A stretch of 64,000 bases of DNA from CAWDXG01 sp963822115. Lineage in GTDB: Bacteria > Myxococcota_A > Polyangia > Polyangiales > Polyangiaceae. Below are positions 33,035 to 42,409 of the stretch, piece by piece. Location of the stretch: positions 58,718 to 122,717 of the forward strand of contig CAWGGM010000001.1 in the NCBI GenBank assembly GCA_963822115.1. The letters run 5' to 3'. Both the position numbers and the translations under genes were made by a program. The notes under the pieces were generated by a model. The model was not told the origin of the DNA, did no database searches, and saw only the letters and a list, made by a program, of their open reading frames with translations. Numbering within the stretch: position 1 is the first letter of the stretch; every line of letters starts with the position of its first letter.

Positions 33035-34725
33035 AGCCTTCTCTGCTGGTCAACAACACTTCCTTCTCGCTCGAAACCGACACGCTGCCTGCGGCGCTGG
33101 AACGCTCCGCCGCCGCCGGCGCGCTGTACTGGCTCGCAGCGCGCGACAAGGAAGCCACCGAGCTTCCGACCCGCGAGCTGCTGGAGCGGGCCAACCGCGT
33201 CGCGCGCCACCTGATCTCGCTCGGAATGAAGCCCGGCGAACGCGCCGTGGTGATGTTGCCGACCAGCGAGGGATGGCTCGCGGCGTTCTTCGGGACGTTG
33301 CTCGCCGGCGGCGTCGCGGTGCCGCTCGGGCCGAACCTGTCGTTCGGCGGGATGGATCGCTACGCGTCCACGGTGCAGACCATCATGCGCGCCGCCGGAG
33401 CGCGGTTCCTGCTGGGCAACGACACCATCGAGGAATATCTGCCGCAGCTGCGGGAACACGGCACCCTGCTGGAGCATTTCGTGCGGGCCGATCTGGCACG
33501 CGAGCTTCCCGACGCGGCGGTGCAGCTGCCGTCGCTGTCGGCGGACGCGACGGCGGTCATCCAGTACACCAGCGGTACCACCGGCACGCCCAAGGGCGTG
33601 GTGCTGTCGCACCGGGCGCTCCTGGCCAACGCCCACATGATCGGCGAGCGCAGCGGCATGAGCCCGGCGGATGTCGGCATGAGCTGGCTGCCGCTGTTCC
33701 ACGACATGGGCCTGGTGGGCGCGCTGCTCACGGCCCTGTACTGGCACTACCCGCTGCTCTTGATGCCGGTCGAGTCGTTCCTGCTCCAGCCCAAGCGCTG
33801 GCTGACGTGGATGAGCAAGAAGCGCGCAACGCTGTCGGTCGCACCGAACTTCGCCTACCAGTTCGCGGTCGATCGCGTCGCCGAGCGGCACCTCGCCGGG
33901 CTGGACCTGTCGGCGTGGCGCAAGGCCTTCAACGGCTCCGAAGCCGTGCGGCCGGGCACGCTGCGCGCATTTTCCGACCGCTTCGGTCCCCTCGGTTTCG
34001 ACCAGGCGGCGTTCGAGCCGGTGTACGGCATGGCGGAAAACGCGCTGGCCGCCACCTTCCCGGAAGCTGGGCGCCCCTGGCACACGGCCAAGCACGCGGG
34101 ACGCGAGCTGTGCTCGGTCGGCACGCCGCTGTCCGGCGTCAGCGTGGCCGTGGTCGACGACGCAGGGGAGCCGGTCGAGAGGGGAGCCAGCGGCGTGATC
34201 CGACTGTCGAGCCCGTCGCTGATGGACGGCTACTTCGAGAACGAGGCCGCCACGCGCGAGGTGCTTCGCGACGGTTGGCTCGACACTGGCGATCTGGGCT
34301 TCGTCCGCGACGGCGAGCTGTTCGTCACGGGGCGGCGCAAGGAGCTCATCATCAAACGCGGGCGCAACTTCACGCCTGACGAGCTCGAGAACGTAGTGCT
34401 CGATGTCGCGCGGGGGCGCGTGCTGCGCGCGGCAGCGTTCGGCGCACCGGACGAGCGCGAGGGCACCGAGCAGATCGTGATCGTGCTCGAGACGCGCCCC
34501 AACACCGCGCACGAGCGCGAGCTGCTCTCGCGCGACGTGAGCGGCGCGCTGGTGGCGGCGGTGGGCGTGGGGCCCGACGTCACGGTGGTGGTTCCACCCC
34601 ACACCATCGAGCGCACGACCAGCGGCAAGCTCCGGCGTGCGGCGCTCAAGGTGCGCTTCCTCGAAGGCAAGCTGCCCCGACACGATGCGCCGAGCACCCC
34701 TGCTGCGGCGGAGGACGTCGTTTGA
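33031..34725 (+). CDS. Fatty acyl-AMP ligase (FAAL-like adenylate-forming enzyme)
   Basis: The 564-residue enzyme activates a carboxylic acid with ATP. Core motif YTSGTTGTPKGVVLSHRALL is near residue 180, and the C-terminal lysine motif ERTTSGKLRRAALK is near residue 535. SWLPLFHDMGLVGALLTALY and LSVAPNFAYQFAVDRV are words of fatty acyl-AMP ligases, which load acyl-adenylates onto ACP and not CoA. The start is GTG, overlapping the ketosynthase stop by 4 bases. The natural partner is the ACP at 35734. Confidence 0.88.
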   Translation: MKPSLLVNNTSFSLETDTLPAALERSAAAGALYWLAARDKEATELPTRELLERANRVARHLISLGMKPGERAVVMLPTSEGWLAAFFGTLLAGGVAVPLGPNLSFGGMDRYASTVQTIMRAAGARFLLGNDTIEEYLPQLREHGTLLEHFVRADLARELPDAAVQLPSLSADATAVIQYTSGTTGTPKGVVLSHRALLANAHMIGERSGMSPADVGMSWLPLFHDMGLVGALLTALYWHYPLLLMPVESFLLQPKRWLTWMSKKRATLSVAPNFAYQFAVDRVAERHLAGLDLSAWRKAFNGSEAVRPGTLRAFSDRFGPLGFDQAAFEPVYGMAENALAATFPEAGRPWHTAKHAGRELCSVGTPLSGVSVAVVDDAGEPVERGASGVIRLSSPSLMDGYFENEAATREVLRDGWLDTGDLGFVRDGELFVTGRRKELIIKRGRNFTPDELENVVLDVARGRVLRAAAFGAPDEREGTEQIVIVLETRPNTAHERELLSRDVSGALVAAVGVGPDVTVVVPPHTIERTTSGKLRRAALKVRFLEGKLPRHDAPSTPAAAEDVV

Positions 34726-35798
34726 AAGCACTCGTCGTCGGCGGCACCGGGTTCATCGGCATGAACGTGGCGCGCGCGCTCGTCGCAGCGGGCCACGACA
34801 CGCATGCCACGCGTCGCCCGCACGGCAACACGCTGTTCGCCCGGCGTCTGGGCGCCGAGCTGGTGCACGTGGACCTGGACAACACCGACTCGCTCACCGA
34901 AGCGATGCGCGGCCGCGAGGTCGTGTTCATGTGCGCGGGGCACTATCCCCGCTTTTCGCTCGACCGCGCAGCCGAGGTAGAGGCGGCCCGCTCGCGGGTG
35001 CGCCGCACGCTGGACGCAGCGCGCCGCGCCGGCGTCCAGCGCTACGTGTTGACCAGCTCGGTGGCCACGGTGGGGCGGCCCGCCGCCGGGCGCCGGCTCT
35101 CCGACGAGCGCGATCCGGTCGAGCCGCGTTCGCTGCGATCGGTGTACTACGCCGTCAAGGCGGCCATCGAGGAGGAAGCGATGCTGGCCGCGCGGAGCGG
35201 GCTCGACGTCGTCGTGCTCTGCCCCACGGCCGTGTTCGGCGAGCTCGACGTGAAGGCGGGCACGGGCTATCTCATCGTGGCGCTCGGCAACGGCGCGCTG
35301 CCGTTCTACGTCGACGGCCGCACCAACGTCATCGACGCCGACGACCTGGCCCGCGCGCACCTCCTGGCCGCCGAGCGAGGCCGGAGCGGAGAACGCTACA
35401 TCATCGGCGGGCAGAATCTGCGCACCAGCGAGCTGATCGAGGAGATCGCCCTGACGCTGGGCGTCGCGTCGGATGTGCAGCCGCTGCCTGCGGTCCTCGC
35501 CGGTGTGGTGGCGACGCTGTCCGAGATGCGCGCCCACGCGCTGAAAGACGGACGCCGGCCGCTCATCTCGCGCGAGCTGGTGGACGTAGTCCGCTTCGGG
35601 CGCTGGGTCAGCACTGAAAAGGCCGAGCGCGAGCTCGGGCTGCCGGCGCCAACGCCGCTTGCCACGACTCTCGACAAGGCGTGCCGCTGGTACGCCCGCC
35701 ATCGCTACGTGCGACCGCCACAAGGAGACCGCCATGAGCCTGTCCACACAAGAGATCCAGACCAACGTCGAGACCATCATCCGGCGCATCCGTCCTGA
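34722..35798 (+). CDS. NAD-dependent SDR (dihydroflavonol reductase/HpnA-like)
   Basis: The 358-residue frame begins at a TTG that overlaps the ligase stop as TTGA. MKALVVGGTGFIGMNVARAL is the Rossmann motif. YVLTSSVATVGRP near residue 110 and VYYAVKAAIEEEAML near 145 hold the SDR Ser and Tyr-x3-Lys. It resembles extended SDRs that act on ketone or sugar carbonyls, including HpnA-type proteins. In this cassette, reduction of a beta-keto or aldehyde group on a lipid is a plausible role. The last 65 bases overlap the ACP gene in another frame and encode an atypical Arg/His-rich tail. Confidence 0.82.
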   Translation: MKALVVGGTGFIGMNVARALVAAGHDTHATRRPHGNTLFARRLGAELVHVDLDNTDSLTEAMRGREVVFMCAGHYPRFSLDRAAEVEAARSRVRRTLDAARRAGVQRYVLTSSVATVGRPAAGRRLSDERDPVEPRSLRSVYYAVKAAIEEEAMLAARSGLDVVVLCPTAVFGELDVKAGTGYLIVALGNGALPFYVDGRTNVIDADDLARAHLLAAERGRSGERYIIGGQNLRTSELIEEIALTLGVASDVQPLPAVLAGVVATLSEMRAHALKDGRRPLISRELVDVVRFGRWVSTEKAERELGLPAPTPLATTLDKACRWYARHRYVRPPQGDRHEPVHTRDPDQRRDHHPAHPS

Positions 35799-35988
35799 TC
35801 TGAACGGCGAGATCCGTCCCGACGATCGCCTGCGCGACGATCTGGGTCTCGACTCGCTGCACTCGATGGAGCTGCTGTCGGAAGTGACCGAGAAGTACGA
35901 GATCGACGTCGACCCCGAGGATCTACAGGAGGTGCGCACCGTCACCGACGTGGTCACCTTCCTGGCCTCGCTTCTGGATCAGAGCTGA
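35734..35988 (+). CDS. Acyl carrier protein
   Basis: The 84-residue protein is a stand-alone ACP. The phosphopantetheine site is Ser41 in LGLDSLHSMELLSEV, preceded by RPDDRLRDD and followed by a normal helix III region. A strong ribosome-binding site, AAGGAG, lies 6 bases before the ATG and fixes the start inside the end of the SDR gene. The stop overlaps the radical SAM start as TGATG. It is the probable carrier for the acyl chain handled by the surrounding ligase, ketosynthase and modifying enzymes. Confidence 0.93.
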   Translation: MSLSTQEIQTNVETIIRRIRPDLNGEIRPDDRLRDDLGLDSLHSMELLSEVTEKYEIDVDPEDLQEVRTVTDVVTFLASLLDQS

Positions 35989-37292
35989 TGAAGGTCCAGT
36001 TCATCTACCCGGCGTTCGAGCGTCACGCCGAGTCGCACCCGGAGCTTCTGGAGTACGTGCCGTGCGACGAGTACCTCGGCGGCGCGGGGCTTGGCATCGC
36101 CAGCATCGCGGCCGTCACGCCGCCCGAGGTCGAGCTCGCCTACCACGACGACCGCATCACGCGCTTCGCCGTGAACGGCTCCGATGCGGACGTGTACGCG
36201 CTGTCGTTCTTCACGCCGGCGGCCAGTCGCGCTTTCGAGCTCGCCGACGAGCTGCGCGCGGCCGGCAAGCGCACCGTGTGCGGCGGCATCTTCCCGTCGA
36301 TGATGCCGGACGAAGCACAGAAGCACTTCGACTCGGTCGTGGTGGGCGAAGGAGAGGGCGCCTGGCTGGAGCTGCTCGGCGACCTCGAGCGCGGCGAGCT
36401 CAAGCCGCGCTACCAGGCCAGCACGCCGTTCGACATGAAGGCGCTGCCGCCGCCGCGCGTCGACCTGTACGTCGACGGCGAGTCGCCAACGCTCAAGCCC
36501 GACGACTACCCGCTGCAGCTGTCACGGGGTTGCCCGCTGGCCTGCGACGCGTGCGTGCTGCCCGGCACGCTGGGCAAGAAGCTCAGGGTTGTCCCGCGCG
36601 AGACGGCGCGCACCGCCCTCGCGAACCTCAGGCGCTACGGCAAGCGCGCTGCGCTGACGGAGGACACGTCGTTCTTCTTCTTCTCGGGCGCGCGGCGTCA
36701 CTTCCGCGAGTTCCTGCAGGACCTGAAGGACGACCCGCGGCCGAGCTATGACAAGATCAGCTACGTCGGCATCAGCATGCCGATGCTGCTCGCTCTCGAC
36801 CCGGAGCTGATGGCCGAGATGGTCGACTCCGGTGTGGATCGCTTCTACCTGGTCGGCGGCTTCGACAAGATCACGCGGGAAGCGTTCGGCCAGGGCAATG
36901 CCAAGCAGCTCGAACGGGCCGAACACTGCATCACGCGTTGCCACGAATTCGGCATCGACCCGTACGTCTCGTTCCTGGTCGGCAACGACACCGATGACGA
37001 GGCGGTGTTCGACCGCATGCTCGGCTTCTGCTCGAAGACGGGCATCGACAAGTGCGAGTTCGCCGTGTTCACGCCCTATCCGGGCACGCCCTCGTGGCAT
37101 CAGATGGTCGCGGAGGACCGCATCATCGACCGCAGCTGGAAGCACTACAACGACGCCAACGTTGTCTTCCGGCCCAAGCAGATGAGCGCCGAGCGCCTGC
37201 AGCGCGGCTACCTGGAGCTGTGGCGCGATTTCTACCACGGCCGCGGCGAAATCCGCGACCGCGAGCACCACGCCCGCACCATCCAGTTCTAA
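35988..37292 (+). CDS. Cobalamin-binding-type radical SAM enzyme
   Basis: The 434-residue protein has an N-terminal B12-binding-type Rossmann region (residues 1-150: YLGGAGLGIASIAAVTP, ADVYALSFFTPAASRAFELA, VVGEGEGAWLELL) but no DxHxxG motif. The radical SAM cluster motif is CPLACDAC (Cys182, 186, 189). EDTSFFFFSGARRHFREF and FLVGNDTDDEAVFDRML are typical of B12-dependent radical SAM proteins. Members methylate unactivated carbons or rearrange rings, for example on hopanoids and other lipids. Its place between an ACP and an acyl-CoA dehydrogenase suggests it modifies an acyl chain. The stop overlaps the next start as TAATG. Confidence 0.88.
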   Translation: MKVQFIYPAFERHAESHPELLEYVPCDEYLGGAGLGIASIAAVTPPEVELAYHDDRITRFAVNGSDADVYALSFFTPAASRAFELADELRAAGKRTVCGGIFPSMMPDEAQKHFDSVVVGEGEGAWLELLGDLERGELKPRYQASTPFDMKALPPPRVDLYVDGESPTLKPDDYPLQLSRGCPLACDACVLPGTLGKKLRVVPRETARTALANLRRYGKRAALTEDTSFFFFSGARRHFREFLQDLKDDPRPSYDKISYVGISMPMLLALDPELMAEMVDSGVDRFYLVGGFDKITREAFGQGNAKQLERAEHCITRCHEFGIDPYVSFLVGNDTDDEAVFDRMLGFCSKTGIDKCEFAVFTPYPGTPSWHQMVAEDRIIDRSWKHYNDANVVFRPKQMSAERLQRGYLELWRDFYHGRGEIRDREHHARTIQF

Positions 37293-38842
37293 TGGCCACC
37301 GATCCCTTCACCGCCACAATCGAACACGCCGACGCGCTGGTCCCGCGACTGGCCGTCGACGCGCTGGAAGAACGCGAGCTCTTGCCCGCGATGCTGACGG
37401 AGGTGCAGAGCTTCTGCCGCGAGCGGGTGGACGGCGAGCGCATCGATCGCGAAGGACAGCTCGGCGAGGAGCTGCTCTCGGCCGTCGCCGAGCGCGGTTG
37501 GTTCGGGCTCACCGTCCCCGAGCGCTTCGGAGGCTCGGGGCTGTCGCTGGCAGCGGCGACGCGCGTCGTCAGCGAGCTCGCTTCGCACAACGGCTCCCTG
37601 GGAACCTGCGTGGGACTGCACTCCGGTCTCGCGATGCACGCCCTGCTGCATCTCGGCAGCGACGAGCAACAACAGCGTCACCTGCCGGGCGTCGCCGAGG
37701 GGCACACGATCCTCTCGTTTGCCGCCACGGAACCGAATGCGGGCTCGGATATCTCGGGTGTGCGCACCACGCTCGCAGAGCGCGACGGAGGGCTCCGGCT
37801 CGACGGCTCCAAGTGCTTCGTCACCAACGGTGGGCTGTGCGGTCTCGTTACCGTGCTGGCGCGCAGCCCCGGGCTCGGCGGCGCGCGCGCCGGGCACACG
37901 CTGGTGCTCGTCGACCCGCGCTCGCCCGGCGTGAGCCGGAGCCGCGAAGAGCACAAGATGGGCCTCAAGGGCTCGTCGACGATCACCATCGACTTCGAGA
38001 ACGTCGAGACCCCGCCCGACCAGGTGCTGGGCGAGGCGTCCCACGGCCTGGAATACGCGCACCGTGCGCTGTGCTGGGGACGCACGTTCATGGCCGCGGG
38101 CTGTCTGGGCAGCGCGCGGGCCGCGCTCTGCGACGCACGGGAACACACAGCGGCGCGCGTGCAGTTCGGTCGGCCGCTGGCGCGCTTCCAGCTCGTGCGC
38201 GAGGCCCTGGCAGAGTCGAGCGCGGAGGTCTACGCCGCCGAGAGCATGCTGCGCCTGGTCACTGCGCTGGGCGACAGCGGTGCCGGCGATCTGGCCCTGC
38301 CCTCGACCATGCTCAAGGTCCTGGCGTCGGAGGGCGCCTGGCACGTCGTCGACAGCTCGCTGCAGCTGATGGGTGGCACGGGCTACATCGAGGACTCGGG
38401 CATGGCACGGCGCCAACGCGACGTGCGCGTCACGCGCATCTTCGAAGGCGCGAACGATGTGCTGCGCCTCAGCCTCGCGTCGGCCTCGCTCGGGTGGCCT
38501 GCCGCCAAGCTCGCCGAGGCGCGCCTGCCGTGCGCCGGGTTCCCACAGGAAGCCGAGCAGTTCCACGCGACGCTCGCCCAGGTGGCCGCAGCCCTGGCCG
38601 CGCTGAAGAAGCGCTTCGGCTTCCGGCTGTTCGAGCAGCAGGTCCGTTCGGCACATCTGGCAGACGCGTGGATCGGCCTGTTTGCCGCCCTCGCGGTACT
38701 GCTGCGCCCCGCAGGCGACAGCGCGGTGGCGCGGCTCGCCGTGCGCGTGCAGCTCGAGCGCGCAGCGCGAGCGGCAGACGCCGCCATCGCCGAGCGCGAC
38801 GAGACCTTGGCCGGCCTGCTAGACGAGCTAGCGCGCGATTGA
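37292..38842 (+). CDS. Acyl-CoA dehydrogenase, VLCAD/ACAD9-like
   Basis: The 516-residue flavoenzyme inserts a double bond beside a thioester. FAATEPNAGSDISG near residue 145 and FVTNGGLCG near 175 are FAD and substrate loop words. The catalytic glutamate, about residue 384, lies in TRIFEGANDVLRLS, the version found in very-long-chain dehydrogenases. An extra C-terminal helical region of about 120 residues also fits VLCAD/ACAD9 and not the shorter 380-residue family members. It may act on an ACP-bound chain here. It is the last gene of the cassette; no clear intrinsic terminator follows. Confidence 0.92.
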   Translation: MATDPFTATIEHADALVPRLAVDALEERELLPAMLTEVQSFCRERVDGERIDREGQLGEELLSAVAERGWFGLTVPERFGGSGLSLAAATRVVSELASHNGSLGTCVGLHSGLAMHALLHLGSDEQQQRHLPGVAEGHTILSFAATEPNAGSDISGVRTTLAERDGGLRLDGSKCFVTNGGLCGLVTVLARSPGLGGARAGHTLVLVDPRSPGVSRSREEHKMGLKGSSTITIDFENVETPPDQVLGEASHGLEYAHRALCWGRTFMAAGCLGSARAALCDAREHTAARVQFGRPLARFQLVREALAESSAEVYAAESMLRLVTALGDSGAGDLALPSTMLKVLASEGAWHVVDSSLQLMGGTGYIEDSGMARRQRDVRVTRIFEGANDVLRLSLASASLGWPAAKLAEARLPCAGFPQEAEQFHATLAQVAAALAALKKRFGFRLFEQQVRSAHLADAWIGLFAALAVLLRPAGDSAVARLAVRVQLERAARAADAAIAERDETLAGLLDELARD

Positions 38843-38983
38843 GGCTGGACGCTTGGAAAATGCCAAAAGCCAAACGAAATTACTATTCAGGTCGCGAACG
38901 CCGGATGCGATAGTCGCACGGTGGACGGGGGAATCAGGACACTCGACACCCGGCCTCCCGCAACAACAGACGCGTTGACGGGG

Positions 38984-39002
38984 CCAGCGGGTTGCCCGCT
39001 GG
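38984..39002 (+). promoter_or_regulatory. Perfect hairpin in the leader of the sigma-54 regulator
   Basis: CCAGCGGG-TTG-CCCGCTGG forms an 8-bp hairpin with a 3-base loop, ending 14 bases before the ATG at 39017. It could hinder translation, act as an operator, or end read-through from the lipid cassette; no T-tract follows. The AT-rich patch at 38855-38890 upstream is unusual for this genome and may hold the promoter. Confidence 0.45.
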
Positions 39003-39016
39003 AAAGCCGACTCCCC

Positions 39017-40381
<1,365 letters not shown>

Positions 40382-40427
40382 CCGGGCAAGGTCGAGCTGT
40401 GCGGCCTCCGGATCGGCCCAGCCGACG

Positions 40428-40445
40428 TGTGCAGGTTTCTGCACA
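40428..40445. promoter_or_regulatory. Palindromic candidate enhancer site for the sigma-54 activator
   Basis: TGTGCAG-GTTT-CTGCACA has perfect 7-bp arms. A second, wider pair of the same half-sites, GTGCAG at 40453 and CTGCAC at 40481, follows. The sites lie about 110-180 bases upstream of the candidate -24/-12 promoter, the usual enhancer distance. Confidence 0.5.
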
Positions 40446-40532
40446 GGCGGACGTGCAGCCTGCTGCCTGTGCGCAGCTGCCTGCACACCGCCTGCGCATG
40501 GGTGGCAACTGATTTCCGCCAGGATTCCAGCG

Positions 40533-40561
40533 ACATGCCGCGAGACAGGCACGCGGCATGT
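40533..40561. repeat. Perfect 10-bp inverted repeat
   Basis: ACATGCCGCG (40533-40542) and CGCGGCATGT (40552-40561) enclose AGACAGGCA. No T-tract follows, so it is a weak candidate terminator of the regulator gene; an operator is equally possible. Confidence 0.45.
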
Positions 40562-40582
40562 CATGTGCATTGGAACCGCGGT

Positions 40583-40597
40583 CGGCACGCCACGTGC
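40583..40597 (+). promoter_or_regulatory. Candidate sigma-54 promoter (-24/-12)
   Basis: CGGCACGCCACGTGC matches the consensus TGGCACG-N4-TTGC with the invariant GG and GC correctly spaced by 10 bases; two positions differ. A transcript would start near 40609, just before the AAAGGA ribosome-binding site of the gene at 40627. Confidence 0.5.
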
Positions 40598-40626
40598 CCG
40601 ACGCCGATATCCCGAGAAAGGACCCG

Positions 40627-41292
40627 ATGATGCGCTGGTGCCACCTTTGTGTTTTCTTCTCCCTCCTGGCCGCCGCACCGCTCGGCGCATGCACCAATAC
40701 CACCGGCGGCTCGGGAAGCGACCAGAACGGACCCGGCGGCGGGGGGATGAGCTACACGACGTACTGCTCGTCGGCCTGCCAGAAGGTACATACCTGCGAC
40801 GCAACGCAGGACCAGAGCACCTGCACCAACACGTGCGACAACAGCTTCGCGGTGAAAGGCCCGAAACTCCGCTCGGAGCTCATCTCCAACGCGCTGTCCT
40901 GCTACGAGGGCAAGGACTGCGCGTCGGTGCTGTCCGGAACGGCCGAATCCGATTGCTGGAACTCGGCCGCTGCAGCCCTCGCGCCTACCAATGCTGCCAA
41001 GAACCTGTGCGATGGGCTCGGCTCGGCCGACGCGAAGTGTGGCTATACCCTCGACCAGGCCGCGTGCCTGAACGACGCCAAGCAGTACAACAACGCCACA
41101 CTGAACGGCGCCGAAACCTGCCTGTCCCGCGCTTGCAGCGACATGGGTAGCTGCCTGGGGGCCGCACTGGCCGAAAGCACCAGTAGCTCGAGCTCGGGCG
41201 ACAACTCGTGCCAGTACGCCTACGACGGAGTGTGCGACGAGCCCGACACCTGCGCGCCAGGAACCGACACGGCCGACTGCAGCGGAGGCTGA
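40627..41292 (+). CDS. Cys-rich lipoprotein
   Basis: The 221-residue product begins MMRWCHLCVFFSLLAAAPLG followed by the lipobox Cys. After a Gly-rich linker come about 20 cysteines in a predicted disulfide-rich fold. The C-terminus has SCQYAYDGVCDEPDTCAPGT then DTADCSGG, a small repeat unit I associate with secreted myxobacterial proteins. AAAGGA is the ribosome-binding site. The candidate sigma-54 promoter and enhancer palindromes between it and the activator gene suggest specific regulation by that activator. Function unknown. Confidence 0.75.
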   Translation: MMRWCHLCVFFSLLAAAPLGACTNTTGGSGSDQNGPGGGGMSYTTYCSSACQKVHTCDATQDQSTCTNTCDNSFAVKGPKLRSELISNALSCYEGKDCASVLSGTAESDCWNSAAAALAPTNAAKNLCDGLGSADAKCGYTLDQAACLNDAKQYNNATLNGAETCLSRACSDMGSCLGAALAESTSSSSSGDNSCQYAYDGVCDEPDTCAPGTDTADCSGG

Positions 41293-41662
41293 GCAGCCCC
41301 GCGATACAGATCCGCCCGGTGGTCGATACCGTGGCCGAGCCTGTGATCCAGGCCAACGTAGCGCCCGCCCCTACCAACAGCTCCGCCACTTCGAAGAGAG
41401 CTCGAAACTTCCCCTCGGCCAATTCGGGTCGGCCAGGTTCGGCCAGTGTCCACTGCGGCCTCGTAGGTTGGCTCCACGCCGGACAGGACCACGGTGCGCT
41501 GCCAGGCGATTCGTCGGGACGCGCCGAACCGGACGAGGTGCTTGCGACGACTCCGGAGGGCTGGCGGGCGGCTGGCTCGCGGGCGGCGGCGGCCAGGACG
41601 GCCGCGCTTGCCCGGCCCCTGGCCCTCATGTATCTTCCACGCCCCCGCACAGGCGTCGGTCG
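41293..41662. other. Intergenic stretch of 370 bases
   Basis: No convincing gene is seen. Three TCGGCCA copies occur at 41415, 41429 and 41439. TATCTT at about 41631 may be the -10 of the next gene. A minus-strand frame across the region has reasonable third-base bias and a short hydrophobic stretch but no start signal or recognisable domain; a decayed gene is possible. Confidence 0.3.
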
Positions 41663-42409
41663 ATGTATAAGCCTACGATATCATTAGTAATCCCGGCACT
41701 GAACGAAGAGACCGGAATCGTGGCGACCATCGAGCGCGCCCCGAAGGATCTGCTCGAGGTCATCGTTGTCGACGGCGGCAGCAGGGACGACACGGTCAAG
41801 CTGGCCGAGTCGGCCGGCGCACGGGTCATCGTCGAGCCGAGGCGCGGCTATGGCCGGGCGTACAAGGCTGGCTTCCAGGCGGCGCGCGGCGATCTGATCG
41901 CCACAGCCGATGCGGACGGCACCTATCCGGTCGAGATGATCCCGCACGTCGCGGACTTCCTCGAACGCAAGAAGCTCCAGTTCGTGAGCTGCTCGCGCTT
42001 CCCGCTCGCCGACATGAAGAGCATGCCGATCATGAACAAGTACGGCAACGTCGGCATGAGCATGGCGGCGACCCTGCTCTACCTGCACCCGTTCCGCGAC
42101 ATCTCGTCGGGCATGTGGGTGTTCCGCCGCTCCTTCCTCGAGCAGATGGATCTGGAAACCGAGGGCTGGTGCTTCTCGAACGAGATCAAGTTGGAGGCGT
42201 TCTTCACGCAGCCCGGCAAGTTTGCGGAGTTCGTCATCCCCTACGACGAGCGCGTGGGGCCGACGCACAACGTCACCATCTGGCGCACTGGCGTGGAGGT
42301 GCTCGGATTCATGGCGTACAAGCGCCTGCAGCACTTCATCCGCTCGCGCATCGCGGACCCGAGCCCCGTGCGCCGCGCACTCGTGCAGAGCGATGACGAC
42401 GACGAATAG
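41663..42409 (+). CDS. Family 2 glycosyltransferase
   Basis: The 248-residue cytoplasmic GT-A enzyme begins MYKPTISLVIPALNEE, then VIVVDGGSRDDTVKLAESAG and TADADGTYPVEMI, where the DAD triad binds the nucleotide-sugar metal. SSGMWVFRRSFLEQMDL follows near residue 150. No membrane segments are visible. The layout resembles DPM1/GtrB-like enzymes that charge polyprenyl phosphate, but the sugar is unknown. It overlaps the following methyltransferase gene by 17 bases and begins a run of seven plus-strand genes for sugar chemistry. Confidence 0.86.
   Translation: MYKPTISLVIPALNEETGIVATIERAPKDLLEVIVVDGGSRDDTVKLAESAGARVIVEPRRGYGRAYKAGFQAARGDLIATADADGTYPVEMIPHVADFLERKKLQFVSCSRFPLADMKSMPIMNKYGNVGMSMAATLLYLHPFRDISSGMWVFRRSFLEQMDLETEGWCFSNEIKLEAFFTQPGKFAEFVIPYDERVGPTHNVTIWRTGVEVLGFMAYKRLQHFIRSRIADPSPVRRALVQSDDDDE

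Noticed and set aside
40508..40522. TGGCAACTGATTTCC as a sigma-54 promoter
   Set aside because: The -24 part fits but the essential GC at -12 is absent; the match at 40583 is better.
40985..41650. Minus-strand frame with a hydrophobic stretch between the lipoprotein and the GT2 gene
   Set aside because: It overlaps the Cys-rich lipoprotein gene, has no start signal and no recognisable domain. A decayed gene cannot be excluded.
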